Source: Prostheceraeus crozeri (lineage: Eukaryota; Platyhelminthes; Polycladida; Euryleptidae). From it: 64,000 bases of DNA. Every line of letters starts with the position of its first letter. Position 1 is the stretch's first letter. Location of the stretch: positions 327,501 through 391,500 of the forward strand of contig CAJQUW010006363.1 of the NCBI GenBank assembly GCA_907163375.1. Direction: 5' to 3'. This document shows positions 42,257-54,360 of the stretch, in pieces. A program made the translations under genes and the position numbers. The notes beneath the pieces are model-generated. The model made no database searches. It was not told where the DNA came from and was given only the letters and a program-made list of their open reading frames with translations.

Positions 42257-43000
42257 GTCCGGGAGCCAGCGTGAAGTTGTGCAGGGAACGAGGTAGTACA
42301 TAAAACTTTCACATAGCATAGTACACCTCTAACCTACTGCAAAACTTCGCGTCTGCCGGATCAGATCATTTGCTTTTAAGAAATAGAGAGGATAACAAAA
42401 TCCTATGTATTTCCAATGGTAAAATTGTGACATTTAAGGTGCTGACTCCATTTTTTCGAATTTTTGCTCATAAAAGTTACAAAAATTGGTATTTTGTTGA
42501 ACTGGTTATTATAGAAATCATCTACAGATCATGATGTTTCAAATGAGCTATCATTCAGTGACAGAGGATGAAGTAAAGTGTACAAACAGACACTTTTCGT
42601 TAGAGTATATCAACAATTTTCCTGAAATTTCTATGTTAAAATTTGCAGTTACACCAACGAAAGGTGTCTGTTTGTACACTTTACTTCATCCTCTGTCACT
42701 GAATGATAGCTCATTTGAAACATCATGATCTGTAGATGATTTCTATAATAACCAGTTCAACAAAATACCAATTTGTGTAACTTTTATGAGCAAAAATTCG
42801 AAAAAATGGAGTCAACACCTTAAATGTCACAATTTTACCATTGGAAATACATAGGATTGTGTTATCCTCTCTATTTCTGAAAAGCAAATAATCTGAACCG
42901 GCAGACGCGAAGTTTTGCAGTAGGTTAGAGGTGTACTATGCTATGTGAAAGTTTTATGTACTACCTCGTTCCCTGCACAACTTCAAGCTGGCTCCCGGAC
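42257..43000. mobile_element. TA-flanked foldback element downstream of TENT5
   Basis: Outer ends GTCCGGGAGCCAGCGTGAAG and its near-complement, TA on both sides (42255-42256, 43001-43002). Arms of about 345 bp meet around a centre near 42625. The few arm differences include short substitutions. No transposase; the open frame 42531-42728 is a by-product of the palindrome. It lies between the TENT5 stop and the next AATAAA, so it is probably transcribed in the 3' UTR. Confidence 0.88.
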
Positions 43001-43043
43001 TAATTCTGCCATCGTCTGTAGGCATTGGCTATTTTGAAGCAAA

Positions 43044-43049
43044 AATAAA
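43044..43049 (+). promoter_or_regulatory. Candidate TENT5 polyadenylation signal
   Basis: AATAAA, the first such hexamer I find after the TENT5 stop at 41967. This would give a 3' UTR of about 1.1 kb that includes the foldback element. A variant hexamer upstream could be used instead. Confidence 0.4.
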
Positions 43050-46000
43050 GAAATCATGAGTGCAAGGTAAACATATGTAAGATCATGAATATCATCATTT
43101 TTTGCGTATGTCGATCTTCATCGGCCATCATATTTGATAATTTCCCAAAAATATTTGAAAAAGTTTGTGCATTTTGTGTCTGAAGATGGCTCAGAGTCAG
43201 ATTAATACAATTGTTAAAATATCCTCTGCATTTTTTATGAATCAATTGGCTAACTCTTGATTAGATAAATCATTAGACAGATAAATACAACGGCACCATG
43301 TCGGAGATATTTCAGTATCAATGTGAACATCATAATAAAGTTGGTGTCATAATCAGTATAAGTTCTCTTAGTTAAACAAATAGAGCTTTGCAGTATGATC
43401 TCCATCGAAGATCTGATGCCAGATTAAATTAACACGTAATTCTTCAAGATTTCTCCTGAATAAATTTGATTGCATCATTTTGATCTCTTCTCCTCGTAGC
43501 CTATTTTCAGATGTGTTGTGTAACATTTCCCTTAGATTCGGCTGTATTTAATGATACGGATGAAATATTTCAATTTCCTGAATGTGGGCATAGAAAGGAA
43601 GAGATCTCCTCATTGATGCGGAAATTGTAGTCAATGATTCATTCGAGCCGACGCTGAAAACGCTATCAAAGCGCATTTTTTATCTTTTTGATCAGCGATG
43701 AAAGTGTCTACTCTCTGTTGCCATTATGTTTAGAAACTTATTCGTAAGTAACTTAGCTGTGATATTCTTATCAGATCTTATCAGGTTCAAGGATTACGAG
43801 GAATATTTCAGACAGTCGAGTCTCATCAGTCGTAGTGTTGATTTGAACCAAGACAATGGAACTGGAGGGTGTGGAACTGATTCTAACAACCACAAGGCCA
43901 CCGAATTATCTGCTGGGGGTTAGAATCAGTCCGGTGTTAGGGTGGCCATGTCAGTTCATATGTCCACCTTATGTTTGTGCAAAGCGGCTAGTATCTCGTT
44001 GGTTAATTCCTACTTTCAAGATGGTTCGATAGCCTTTTGGCTAGAGGGCGCATTAGTTAGTCCTTTAGCTCCATCATCAAGGATTCAAGCTTGACCTACG
44101 ACTGACAATGACAGAATGAATTGAGTTGTAATATTAAAAAAAATATTCAATCTCTCACAGATATTGAAGTGCTGAATATGACTGCCGCATGTGTAAGCGT
44201 TTTGTTTCATTTTTGACGCATGACGTGTTCTGGTTTTTGCATTGAACAAAAAAGTATTGCATTTACAACTCCCAGTTTTCCATGACATAAAGCGACTTCC
44301 AAAGCATCAAACTGTCACTACATGTACAATTCACAATGAAAATCATGGAGAGCTACGAAAATAGTTTTGAGTGTTGCGACGTCTTGGTGGAGCATTCGCT
44401 GAAACATTACTTGAAAGAACATTGCAAAATTTCAAGTTGTGATGCATCTTGTAGTGAATAACAATTATCTATATTTTATCCTATGAATCAATCAACTATC
44501 ATTCCGTATCTGTGACCTGTATGTGACCTGTCACGTGTATGTGAGCTGAGGTCTTTCATGACTCTTCATGTATCATACCTTCATGATATTTAATGCATAG
44601 CGGAAATTCCAGTTTGATTTTCAACTGGTATTTGCTACCGATCGACCAAATGTAAATTTCTGAGATATCTGTTGAGTTTAGCCTTATCAATATTCAAACT
44701 TCATATCGTTTTATGTGATTTCGCTGATCTATATATTTATCTATTCTCATGTTTTTCACCAAATTAAGGTGAATGGATTGTCTTTTCATATATACTCATT
44801 TCTTCTGTCGCTATTGTTTTTGTGATTCACGACATTGACATAGACTTCATAATCAACATGTATTTGTACATTTCAGACACGAAACCAAACGCAATTCCAC
44901 AACTAATTGCACGCAAACAGTCAAAACAGTAACCTGTGATAATCAAACGTCTCACAATATCATAGTATTTTATCATCTTGTCATTTATTTGCGCCAATCG
45001 GCATTGTGCGCGTCCTTTCTCGATTTTATGAAATATTTTTGGAGTGAAAAGTTTTTTGGAAAAGATTTATCCCGTTGTAAATATGACTTGATCATTTTAT
45101 GTTGTCACATTGATATTTTAAGACTGATAAATCTTTTGATCTTTGAGCATTTATGCCGTGATTTTGTTTCATATTTGTAGTACTTGTGACTTTATTGTAT
45201 ACATGTGCTCGGTGCTAAGTTTTGTGTAATATTAATGCCTTCTTGTCATGCGTATTTGCGTGATATCACAAAATTTGGAGATTTCATATTGGTAATCGCC
45301 GGTGTATTTGTCCTCGTGCAAGCATATCTAGTCATCAAAAAACCAATAAAAATTAGAAAACGGACATGAAGCAGATGTTTTGATATCATCTTTTTATGCA
45401 ATCTAGGGGAAACTGTAAGAATCATTTCCAGTATCCTGAGTCCTCCAATAGACCACCTCTTAGATAATTCTCTTCACTTGACATTCAGAGAAGACAATTA
45501 AGAATTTATTTTGGAGGTAGTCGCATTTCTCTAAACAATCATGAGTATCCTTTGGTCTGTATCAACATTGAAGCTAGCATTATATTTTGTCATACTGTGC
45601 TGCCTTGAAAATTCCGTTATTGCGCTATGCAACTAAAATTGCTGTTAATCTAGATTGAAAAGATCCACTAAAACATGTGATAGGCCCTAAACAAAGTTGA
45701 GCACTGTGAAACAGATATCACAACATTCCTTCAACTATTATGAGACCATCCGCTAATACTGAATGAATACTAAAAAATGCTGATGCCCGTGTAATAACAG
45801 AACAAATTAAAAATTTGGTTTAAATTTTCTTAATATATATGCCTTTCATGAATATTTTACAGAGAGCCGCAAAATAATGTAGATCATAGCCGAAATTATC
45901 AGAAGTAGCATGCAGATGAGCATTAGAAACATTTGTTATAATTCAGGCTATTTTGTCATAAAAACGTCTAAATGTTTCACAAACAATAACTTCGTCAATG

Positions 46001-47317
46001 AGCTCTGTGCATCAATGACTCCCACCTTCCCCTGGAATTTAGAAATCAAATTTAAAATAGTGCTGAAATCATGCAAATATTTTCAACGTTTGTTCAAAAC
46101 ACATAATATGCGTATATCATTTGAAATTTTCATTAAAATTCATAAGGTGATGGCCCTTAAAAAGGCCCCGTCAAAATCATTGCTATGTTAGCGTATACAC
46201 ATCCAACTCGCGACCACACCACGTAAAGTGGATGAGTCACTTCTTCAGGCTTACAACTGATCAGACAACAATAAGCATACACTAATTGGAGCAAAAATGC
46301 ACTCATTCGTAAAGCAGGATAACTGAAGGTAGTTTAATAAAAAGGGATAACAAGTGCTTTGCACGCTCAAATAATAAGCTGGCATTCAAATTTTAATTAT
46401 TTGTGCTTTTCGGTTCTCGATTTTTTGTTGTTTTCGTTTGTTATAGCAGGTGATCTGCTAAAAAAAGCTTTCATTTAAAGTATCAAGTAGGTTATTTGTC
46501 GAATTGTTTTAAAGAAAAATGAAGATTGCATTCCCTGCTGATTGTAATCGATTGTAGGCTATACCTACTGCATATTTTACATGACGTGAATTTGATTATC
46601 TTGTCTTCCTGCTATCATCTGAAGACATAACATGAGTTCCTGCACAACAATTTTGCTCTATCTGAATGTATGTTGGTGAAGGAGACATTAACTTACTGAA
46701 CGCATATGTGGCTGAAGTAGTAAAAAAAACAAAACACCGGTGTGACTTAGCCACCAAGAACTTAGTGAATGAGTCAAATTATCTCATTGTTCTCGATCTA
46801 ATTTGTTGTTGCCAAAAATGGATAATTCTTTATTTCTTTGGGAGTAAGTGCAAACAATTAGTTGATTCTCGATCAGCGAGCTAATAGATTCCAATATTAG
46901 TTTTACAACGAGCTCAAGACATTGTAAAGGGAAGACATAATGAGGTATGAATGAGAATTCACTATAAAGTTAATAATAGTACAGGGCTATGTGCATTGTG
47001 CGCAAGAAGTCATTGAATTCTGATATACTCCTGCTGAATGATAAGAGTGCAAACACAATGCTGAAACAGAAACGGAAGTGGCAAAAGATTTGGCATGTAC
47101 TTGGTTTGATAATAAACGTTGATTTTTCTGCTAATACGTTGTAGAAGGTCTGCTAATACCTTCTTTTCCTCCCATTCTAAATCTTCAGGAATAGCTGTCT
47201 TCATTTACGAATTGTTCTTTTTTTTGATAATAAAGCACTCGGCAAATGAGGTCATGCAAACCATAAAACTCTGCAAGGATTAATAGTCAATTTCATCAGT
47301 GCACTGGTACATGAGAC
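43050..47317. other. Intergenic, nothing recognised
   Basis: 4.3 kb of AT-rich sequence between TENT5 and the next transposon nest. A 12-bp inverted repeat (ACTGATTCTAAC / GTTAGAATCAGT) lies at about 43877-43931. Open frames such as 45910-46191 have no recognisable content. No RNA gene seen. Confidence 0.4.
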
Positions 47318-47337
47318 CCCCAGTGAAAAAAAATGTT

Positions 47338-47530
47338 CTTTGCACTAGTAATTTACTAGCACATAGCACTAGCATTTTGCTAGAACCTGTGTCCATCAAA
47401 ATATGCTCCATTTATGCTAGCACGTAAATGCTAGTAATTTACTATATTGATGCTAGCAATTTACTGGTAGATAATATACTAGCATTTTGCTAGAACACCG
47501 TGTCATATGCTACTTTTATGCTAGTACAAG
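47338..47530. repeat. Cluster of CTAGCA/TAATTTACTA palindromic motifs
   Basis: Repeated GCTAG, TAGTAATTTACTA and AGCATTTTGCTAGAAC units (the last twice, ~47370 and ~47480). It may be the subterminal repeat region of the surrounding element. Confidence 0.65.
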
Positions 47531-48591
47531 TCAGTAATTGTTGGCTGGTCTTACTACTAGAGTAGGAAAAATGGGAGGAATTTGCCGACTGTGTCTGTAC
47601 TACAACAAATTCTTAGATGTGGTATGATTTTAAAATTCAACACACCACAACCAAGTTTCAATTGAATCAGACTTTCACTCCCTCGACTTACCTGAGCTCC
47701 AGAAACCATACTTTGCCTTAGGTCTGTGCCCGAATAGCTGGTGAACTCGCATCTTCTAAATTAAGTTTGTTTAGTTGCACAATACTAAATGCACCACATG
47801 ATCATTCCCGTGTTTGCTTCACAGGAAGAGCAAAGTGATTGAAATGCGCTAGGATTCAGTGTAGATTTAAAAATTCTCCATCCAGATCCAACTGTTTCCA
47901 TAGCTTTTCTAATAAGAAAATTCAAGGATCTACACATCAATGTCTATGGATCTACATTGTGATGACGCAGACATCGGATGATGATATTGTGACTCCCAAT
48001 AGAGCATAGTTCATACTTCATGCGTACAACAATGTCTATATGCAGCTCTCGAAAGAGCAAAAGTCACCGCACAAAACTACATTATTTACTTGAGAGAAAA
48101 TTTTCAAAATTCATATTCAAGGTGATGTGAGTTTTTCATTCGAATGTCCATTGATTTCTTCAATCGAACAACGATATTGCCCATGGAAATGCATCTTTGT
48201 TATTACTGCTGTCAGATATATTGATATTTTCATTTTTCATCATTTTGCATTGTGGACTACCAACTTGTTCATCCCTTGCACTTTAGAAAAGAAGTAGGTT
48301 CAAAATTTTATATCCACTTTCGAGAAATCGCTTTTGTATTTCCTCTATAAAATGTTGTGTTCTAGTAGCAAATTTCCACATGACACAATTCACCAAGCAT
48401 CGAAATACGAAAAAATGCTGCTAACAATAAGCAACTGAATAAGGTCGATTTTTCTGTATTTACTTTTTTAGACATTTTCCAGTGGCGTCGCGTGCTCCCT
48501 TACCATAGGCCTTCACTCGGCATTGGGATACTATTTCTACACAAAGCACTTTTTGTCACATCATTAATTTTCATGAAAGTTGAATTTTTAA

Positions 48592-50819
48592 CCCTTCTAT
48601 TATGCTGCGAAAGGAATCATGTTCGCTATGCAGCTAGTGACAAAATGTCATCAATTAATATTAATTGCGCTGCTGATTAATTATCTATCTAAACATTCTA
48701 CTTATTGGATTTTGCAATTTTTATTATTGTCATTTTTTTATTGTTAGCGATGTTCATTTCATTTATGTTTTCATTTTGATTTTCATCAGCAAAAACAATC
48801 ATGTTTTGTTACAGAATTTTAATTATCAACAAAAGCAAACATGTTTTCTTTTGTATTCATTTGTACACTCAAGTATGCATAAGTAAAATGAGAATTCACA
48901 CAGATCACTGTTGTTCTTGACATTTGTCACAGCGGATTACTTTGGAAGAATGATCTTTACAGCTAAACATAAGGCATTCAGAGCAACGAACTCGAACCAA
49001 AGTACGATTGTCGCGCAAAAGGACAGCGACCCCGTGCTTGAGAAGAGTTTGATGCCGCTGCATCATTGTATGCGGAGATTTGACGGTTGGTAAATCCTTG
49101 ATCACTAAGCAAGCGGCGAAGAGCAACTGGCAAATTCATGCTTTGTGCTCGACGATCCATGTGTTCAAATGCCAATTCCTTAGACAATTCAAGAAGGTAC
49201 AATCTCTTTTGGACAATTTTCGGGAATTCCAATCGGGTTGATTTTGGAAGAAAATGATTGATCCATTGGATGCAGCAATGTCCAGAATGTTGAACAGAAT
49301 TTCATTTGGCCATCGGTTGGTTCCACGTCAAGAGCTATATGCATTAACACACTGGTCCAAGGTGTCCACTGCCCCCTTCGTTGAGTTGTAATCCAATATG
49401 AGATTTGGCTTGCAATCTCCTGACAAATGGATCTCGTTGTGCATCGTGGAGAGCAAAATAACTGATTTCCCTCTCTTGGGAACATATGAACAAAGAGTCA
49501 TTTTGTTGTTGAAACCATGCAATGACGAATGAATTTCTCTGAGTCGATCCTTTTGAAAATCAGGAGGAATTTCAGGTTTGTTCGCCCTCAAGGTTCCCAA
49601 AAGAGTCAAATCTTTGGCAAGCAAATTTCGTGCCAATGGTATTGACGTGAAAAAGTTGTCCATTGTTAGATTTTGTCCCGTATGTTCAATTGGTCGACAT
49701 AAATCCTCCACAACTCGACTACCCAGTCCAACTTCGGGTAGATTGCCCTCGCGACCAAGGTACACTTGTCCATTGAAGGCATAACCGTTTGTACTTTCAC
49801 ATATCCACCAGATCTTTATGCCGTATCTATCCGGTTTCTGCGGCATGTACACGCGAAAGGGGCATCGTCCTCGAAATCCGACCAGTTGTTCGTCGATTGT
49901 ACAATTGCCACTGGGATTATAGCTCGTGCGACACTTCTGAATAAATAATTCCCACAATTCTCTAACATGTGCCATTTTGTCTCTTCCTATTCTTTGTGAA
50001 CGATCTTGCTTGTTGTCAAATCGCAATAACTTCATTATCATGGTAAACCGTTGAAAGCCCATGACGGCACGAAGGAAAGCTCTTCCAAATTCCAAGGACC
50101 ACATTTGCTGAAGGCTTTCATTGTTTGATCTGGAAACACCGGCAAAAAGTAAGCACGACATAAATGCCCGCAATTCAATTTTGTCAATTGGACTCCATCG
50201 ATCAGCCATCCATCCACCATTTTCGAGATAATGTTCAGCGAAATTATTGGTATGACCGATGATAAGATCGAGCATTTCCTCAGTGAAAAACAGCGAAAAA
50301 GAGTCCACAATAACTGTCACATTCCTTGCAGCGTTCAGTGGTCCTTCTCTCTGTCCTAGAATATTTTCTCTTCCTTGTCTTCCTCTATTTGTAGGCATTT
50401 CTTTGCTCCATTCGTATTTGTTTCGACCAAAATAGCTGCCTTCAGAAGGTGTCGATCTTCCACTCTGAACGATTACGTCATCGTCATCGGAGTTAGAATC
50501 TGCATCAGGATCAAGCTCCACAATGTCATCAGTCTCACTTTCACTATCCGGTACAACATCGTCATTGACAGGCTCGATGTGCCTATCAAGCAGCTGATTG
50601 AATTCGGGAGCAGCAGAGCGTCGTGGACGACCAGCCATGAAGAATGCGATATTGCGAATGAAAGAGAAATGCTGTTGAAATCTTTTCTCTTTCAATCAAT
50701 ACATAATTACAATTCATTCAAAGTCAGCAGATTTTGTAAACCCTCGAGATTGAGAGGCGGAGCTAGATGAACAATGGGCAGGTGTGTGACATTTTGTCAC
50801 TAGCCACATAATAAAAGGG
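48592..50819 (-). mobile_element. piggyBac element, nearly full length, inactivated
   Basis: 2,228 bp between TTAA duplications (48588-48591, 50820-50823). Ends CCCTTCTATTATG and the complement of CCCTTTTATTATG, with a subterminal GCTAGTGACAAAATGTCA shared by both ends. The related hAT copy at 4150 shows the uninterrupted site with TTGA in place of TTAA. Contains the transposase pseudogene on the - strand. Confidence 0.94.
48905..50638 (-). pseudogene. piggyBac transposase pseudogene
   Basis: From MAGRPRRSAAP (50638; an upstream in-frame Met exists at 50695), an acidic N-terminus (DSESETDD, DSNSDDDD) leads into the DDE_Tnp_1_7 domain. All three catalytic Asp are present: CTIDEQLVGFRG, LTMDNFFTS and STKGAVDTLDQ. 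Counted from 50695 these are residues 268, 346 and 444/447. A TGA at 49328-49330 then cuts the frame. The remainder is readable only with shifts: GTNRWPNEILFNILDIAASN, then KRLYLLELSKELAFEHM, and in another frame the C-terminal finger VRCSECLMFSCKDHSSKVIRCDKCQ. One stop and about two frameshifts: inactive, but with an otherwise well preserved core. Confidence 0.9.
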
Positions 50820-51937
50820 TTAATAACAATTTCCCGAGAACTGATTACTCATGTCACTTAACCGCCTTACTCAAGGAGCTTAGATCACTATATCCCCTCT
50901 GTCCAGACCACATTTTCTTGAGAAAAAAGGAGGCAAGGTCAACAGTTTCTTGCGTTTCTGAGGGCCGGTCAGCCACTCACATGTTTGAAATTTTGATGCA
51001 TTAAAATGTCTTGTGTATTTCTTTCTGTGTGACTTTCAAATTCATGTCAGATGGTGGCCTACCTTGCTTGACGACTGTCATCTTTTCAGTATATTCCCTT
51101 GGGACGAAAGGCGTGGTTATGATTTCATCTGCAGTACTAAACATAAGCGTCACATCAATCACGTAAAAACAAATTTTTGAATTCTACCGAATCTGGATGT
51201 TCGAGTCAGATGCATGGCTCTGCATTCATTGGAGAACGCTCATCATCTGATCGCAGTCTTGTCTGAACGTCATCCATCTGCCACTGTTGACGTAGTGACT
51301 TCTCTCACATTAAGCGAAGGTATGTTCAATTGGGTTGCGCTTCCCTTACTATATTTAGATACCGCGCCTCGATCAAGAATTGTGTAGAATTTCATTGCAA
51401 AAATTGGAGAAGGCAAAGCATCATGTCTATCAGGAAAGCCATTATTGGCGCGGGCGCGTGCGCTTACTGCCTCACACGCACACAACTCTATTTCGCTGTC
51501 TGAACATCAATGCTCCGTCTGAACACACGAGTAGCTTGTGTGTCTAATTGTTCGAAGAAAACAGCTGTAATTCAAGCGCGTGCTGCAAAACTGTTCACTC
51601 TTGAGGTTGCGCGTCTGATTTTGAGACGGAAGCTATCACGAGAAGCTATCGAATTTAAATGAATGATGACACTTTTCATTTTTATAATTGTTGGTAAGTA
51701 ATTTTTGAGGATGCGCCGAAGGCCTCGCAGGTACAAGACGCCACTGGTATTTTCATTGGCTAACCGACAACTAAATCTTTTGACATTTTTCTGCTTACAG
51801 CATCTTTTGACTGAAATATGTGACCTTTTCATTTGATAGATACTTAACATATACTAATTGAAAGTGCTAGTATTATTCTAGCATGTGGCATGATTTTTAC
51901 CACTGGGAGTAAAAATATCGCGAATATCGAAGGTACG

Positions 51938-52270
51938 AATAATATCGCGACTTTTTCATGAAGACTTCCATTATAACACAATTCATGAAATTCCCTTGAC
52001 AATCAGCTTGATTTCCGCTTAGTTCGGACGCTTATTATCAAATATTCATTCCTTTTGATATCCAACTTGTTTCATACTACTTATATGGGAGAGTCATCTC
52101 GGTAGTATTTAAATTGGCAAATTTTAACATTTTTCAAAAGTGCTCAAATAATTTTTTGGACCACGGGAACGTAATCTCCGCAAAAAACTGAATCTTTTGA
52201 TACAAAAAATTTTCACTGTATACAGATACTTTTTTAAGTCGACACTCTACCTACTTATCCCTACTCTATG
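51938..52270. mobile_element. CATAGAGTA-family element, right-hand fragment
   Basis: Collinear with roughly 2990-3328, from ACGAATAATATCGCGACTTTTT to the end TCCCTACTCTATG. The left half and left end are missing. Confidence 0.75.
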
Positions 52271-52731
52271 GTTAAAATCATTTTGTAAAGAAACCTTTTA
52301 AATATAGACATGACACACACTAAACACAAATGAACGCCAACAGCCTGACTGTTCCTGCGGTCGAAAAAATAATGCTAACGATCATTCGGACTCAATTTGT
52401 GTCACAGTTTTGTGAAGCGATTTATGACATAATTTGCATCATATAATTACATCTATGTTAATCATCACGCACCAAACAACGTTCGGTGAAATTCTCTGTA
52501 ACTGTCAAATACCACAAGGAAGCTACGGCAAGTTCCTTTTCGATATTCCTTTATAATTCTAAATTGCACTGGATCTCATTATGCAGATATTCCAATATTT
52601 GATGACAATTCCACGAGAATAAAATAAAAAAATGCGCAGAATGACAATCATTATAATCACATTTCAAATCATATTTTACATTGCTGATGTTTACACTGCT
52701 GAGACACAAAAAATCAACTAACAGTCACAAT
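52271..52731. other. 3' flank of BCKDHB
   Basis: No gene or repeat recognised. Expected to contain the BCKDHB 3' UTR on the - strand; no clear AATAAA on that strand was found. Confidence 0.4.
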
Positions 52732-52872
52732 TCAATAGTTAATCACTTGTTTCACAGCTTCCATCATTCTCCATTGATCTGGCATGTAAAATGGCTCGAA
52801 CACATGTGGGAATGGAGTATCGAAGCCGCAGACTCTCTTCACAGGAGCTTCCAGATTTAAGAAACATTTCTC
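52732..52872 (-). CDS. BCKDHB: Branched-chain 2-oxoacid dehydrogenase E1 beta subunit, terminal exon
   Basis: On the - strand, after the acceptor TTATTTTTCAG, the exon encodes 46 residues from [10 protein letters not shown] through [20 protein letters not shown] to KQVINY and a [11 protein letters not shown] and CGxDTPFPHxFEPFYxPDxW are nearly invariant in the last part of BCKDHB, and the length and the end at INY match the family. The protein is the beta subunit of the mitochondrial E1 decarboxylase in valine, leucine and isoleucine breakdown. Only this exon is in the window; no further exon was recognised to the right, so the preceding intron is probably more than 11 kb. The distinction from the paralogous PDHB is supported by CGxDTPFPH and the INY end. 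Confidence 0.88.
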   Translation of the reverse strand, partial: EKCFLNLEAPVKRVCGFDTPFPHVFEPFYMPDQWRMMEAVKQVINY

Positions 52873-54360
52873 CTGAAAAATAAAATAACAAATTAACTAA
52901 AACATCGAATTGCGTCGATGCCATAATGCTTCAAAAAAAAATTTCTACTGCGGATTTGTGATCGCCTTTTAGTTTATCAACTGGAATAATTCTGATGTCA
53001 TTTCTTAGTACAAGTTTTCTATTATATCTGGAATTATAAAAAAATATTTAAATATGTTACGGCAAATGTATACTTACTTTGGTTATATCAACGGAATTAG
53101 CGAAGGGTTGCATTAAATAATAATTGCAATACAAGACCTCCAGCGCACAAAATCAAAAGATATTAAACCGATTTCACCGGTCCGACTTGATCACTTTGTA
53201 AGTAGCGATTAAACAAATTATGTTATTTATGCAGAAATCGAATGCTCTATCATTTGAAATCATAGAAAGTCTGGCCGATGAAATCGACTTTTATCTCTTA
53301 AATTTTGTGCTTTTAAAGACTTGCACTATAACTGTTGTTTGGTAGGCCTATATTTTGCTGAACATTTCCTAGATATTATTCATTATGTTTTTCTCTCTCA
53401 TTACAAGCGTAGAATGAAGAAAATTAGTAAATCGTCTGCTTAATTAAATGTTATAATGCAGGGCTTGAGGTCTTCTGATTATTCCTCAAGCACCTTCCTT
53501 CGATCGAGGGTTGGTGAAGTTTCTTGCAGACAGCAAACCTAGACGAATTCAGTGAGGATGTGTCGTCATTCTATTGTAATACATTCCTTGTGATCCATTC
53601 ATCTGTTTATAAGACGAATTTTTTTGCGCCCTTGTCTGCATAATCTCGACATCATTCCACCAGGAGGGTCCCAGGTACTGGAGTTGCATTTTCCTACTGG
53701 TGTACTGAACTTAATATATATCGGTCTGTTTATATCTGCATTTATCTCATATAATATTCGTCTTTTCGCTCTTATGACGGTGTGCGCATGCTTTGAACTG
53801 AAATTATTATTGATCTGATGAGATTTCCTTGCCTCGTCTGTTTCTGTAGGTGACACTGCATTCTCATTAGCAGCTACTGGTAAATGCTGATAAATGAAAG
53901 ACTGCCGTCATATTCATTACATGCATTGAAAAAGCGTAATCGCCTAAAAATTTATCATGAGGCACAAAATACTTAGACACAATGATAACAAACACAACAA
54001 TTCTACAGCATTATCATGTACGGTGGTCCCTCTCATGAATAGGGTTATCAAAACGCTGTGGAGGTGAATATTATGCACATAACCTTTGTTTAGACAATTT
54101 TGTAGATATAAGTGTAAGTGTATTGCTGCGCATTTGAGTAAATATTAAGTGTACATCCTTCAATAATAACCAACAAAAATGATATGGTCGACGAGCATAA
54201 TCATTCATAATAACGATCAATGACAACATCATACCGTAATGGCCTCTGTTACTTTATTGTTATCATGCATTCTGTAAAAAGGGCTTGCCAAATAACCATG
54301 ACTGTGGCTTTCATTTTGAATGTCAGCAAGCAGACAACAGGAAGATGAAGCAGACAGCAG
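52873..54360 (-). other. BCKDHB intron (proximal part)
   Basis: No exon recognised. An ACTTAC on the + strand near 53079 would be a donor on the - strand, but the preceding translation does not match BCKDHB. The overlapping frames at 53599-53856 have no recognisable content. Confidence 0.4.

Larger units (their letters stand above)
48480..51746. mobile_element. Second copy of the CAGTGGCGTC hAT element, split by piggyBac
   Basis: CAGTGGCGTCGCG at 48480 and GACGCCACTG ending at 51746, collinear with 4046-5083 once the piggyBac at 48592-50819 is removed. ACATTTTC and GTATTTTC flank it (6 of 8 positions agree), an eroded target duplication. Non-coding. Confidence 0.88.
47318..51905. mobile_element. 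Possible TIR element with CCCAGTG ends, containing the nested hAT and piggyBac
   Basis: CCCCAGTGAAAAAAAAT at the left and a right end complementary to CTCCCAGTGGTAAAAAT. Further inside, both ends have CTAGCA-rich short palindromes (for example GCACTAGTAATTTACTAGCA at 47341). No target duplication found. Without the hAT insertion it would be about 1.3 kb. Superfamily not assigned. Confidence 0.45.

Noticed and set aside
42531-42728. Open frame spanning the centre of the foldback
   Set aside because: Produced by the palindrome; the second half mirrors the first at DNA level and no protein family matches.
53059-53170. Possible additional BCKDHB exon on the - strand with a GTAAGT donor
   Set aside because: Translations in all frames fail to match the conserved region expected before the last exon.
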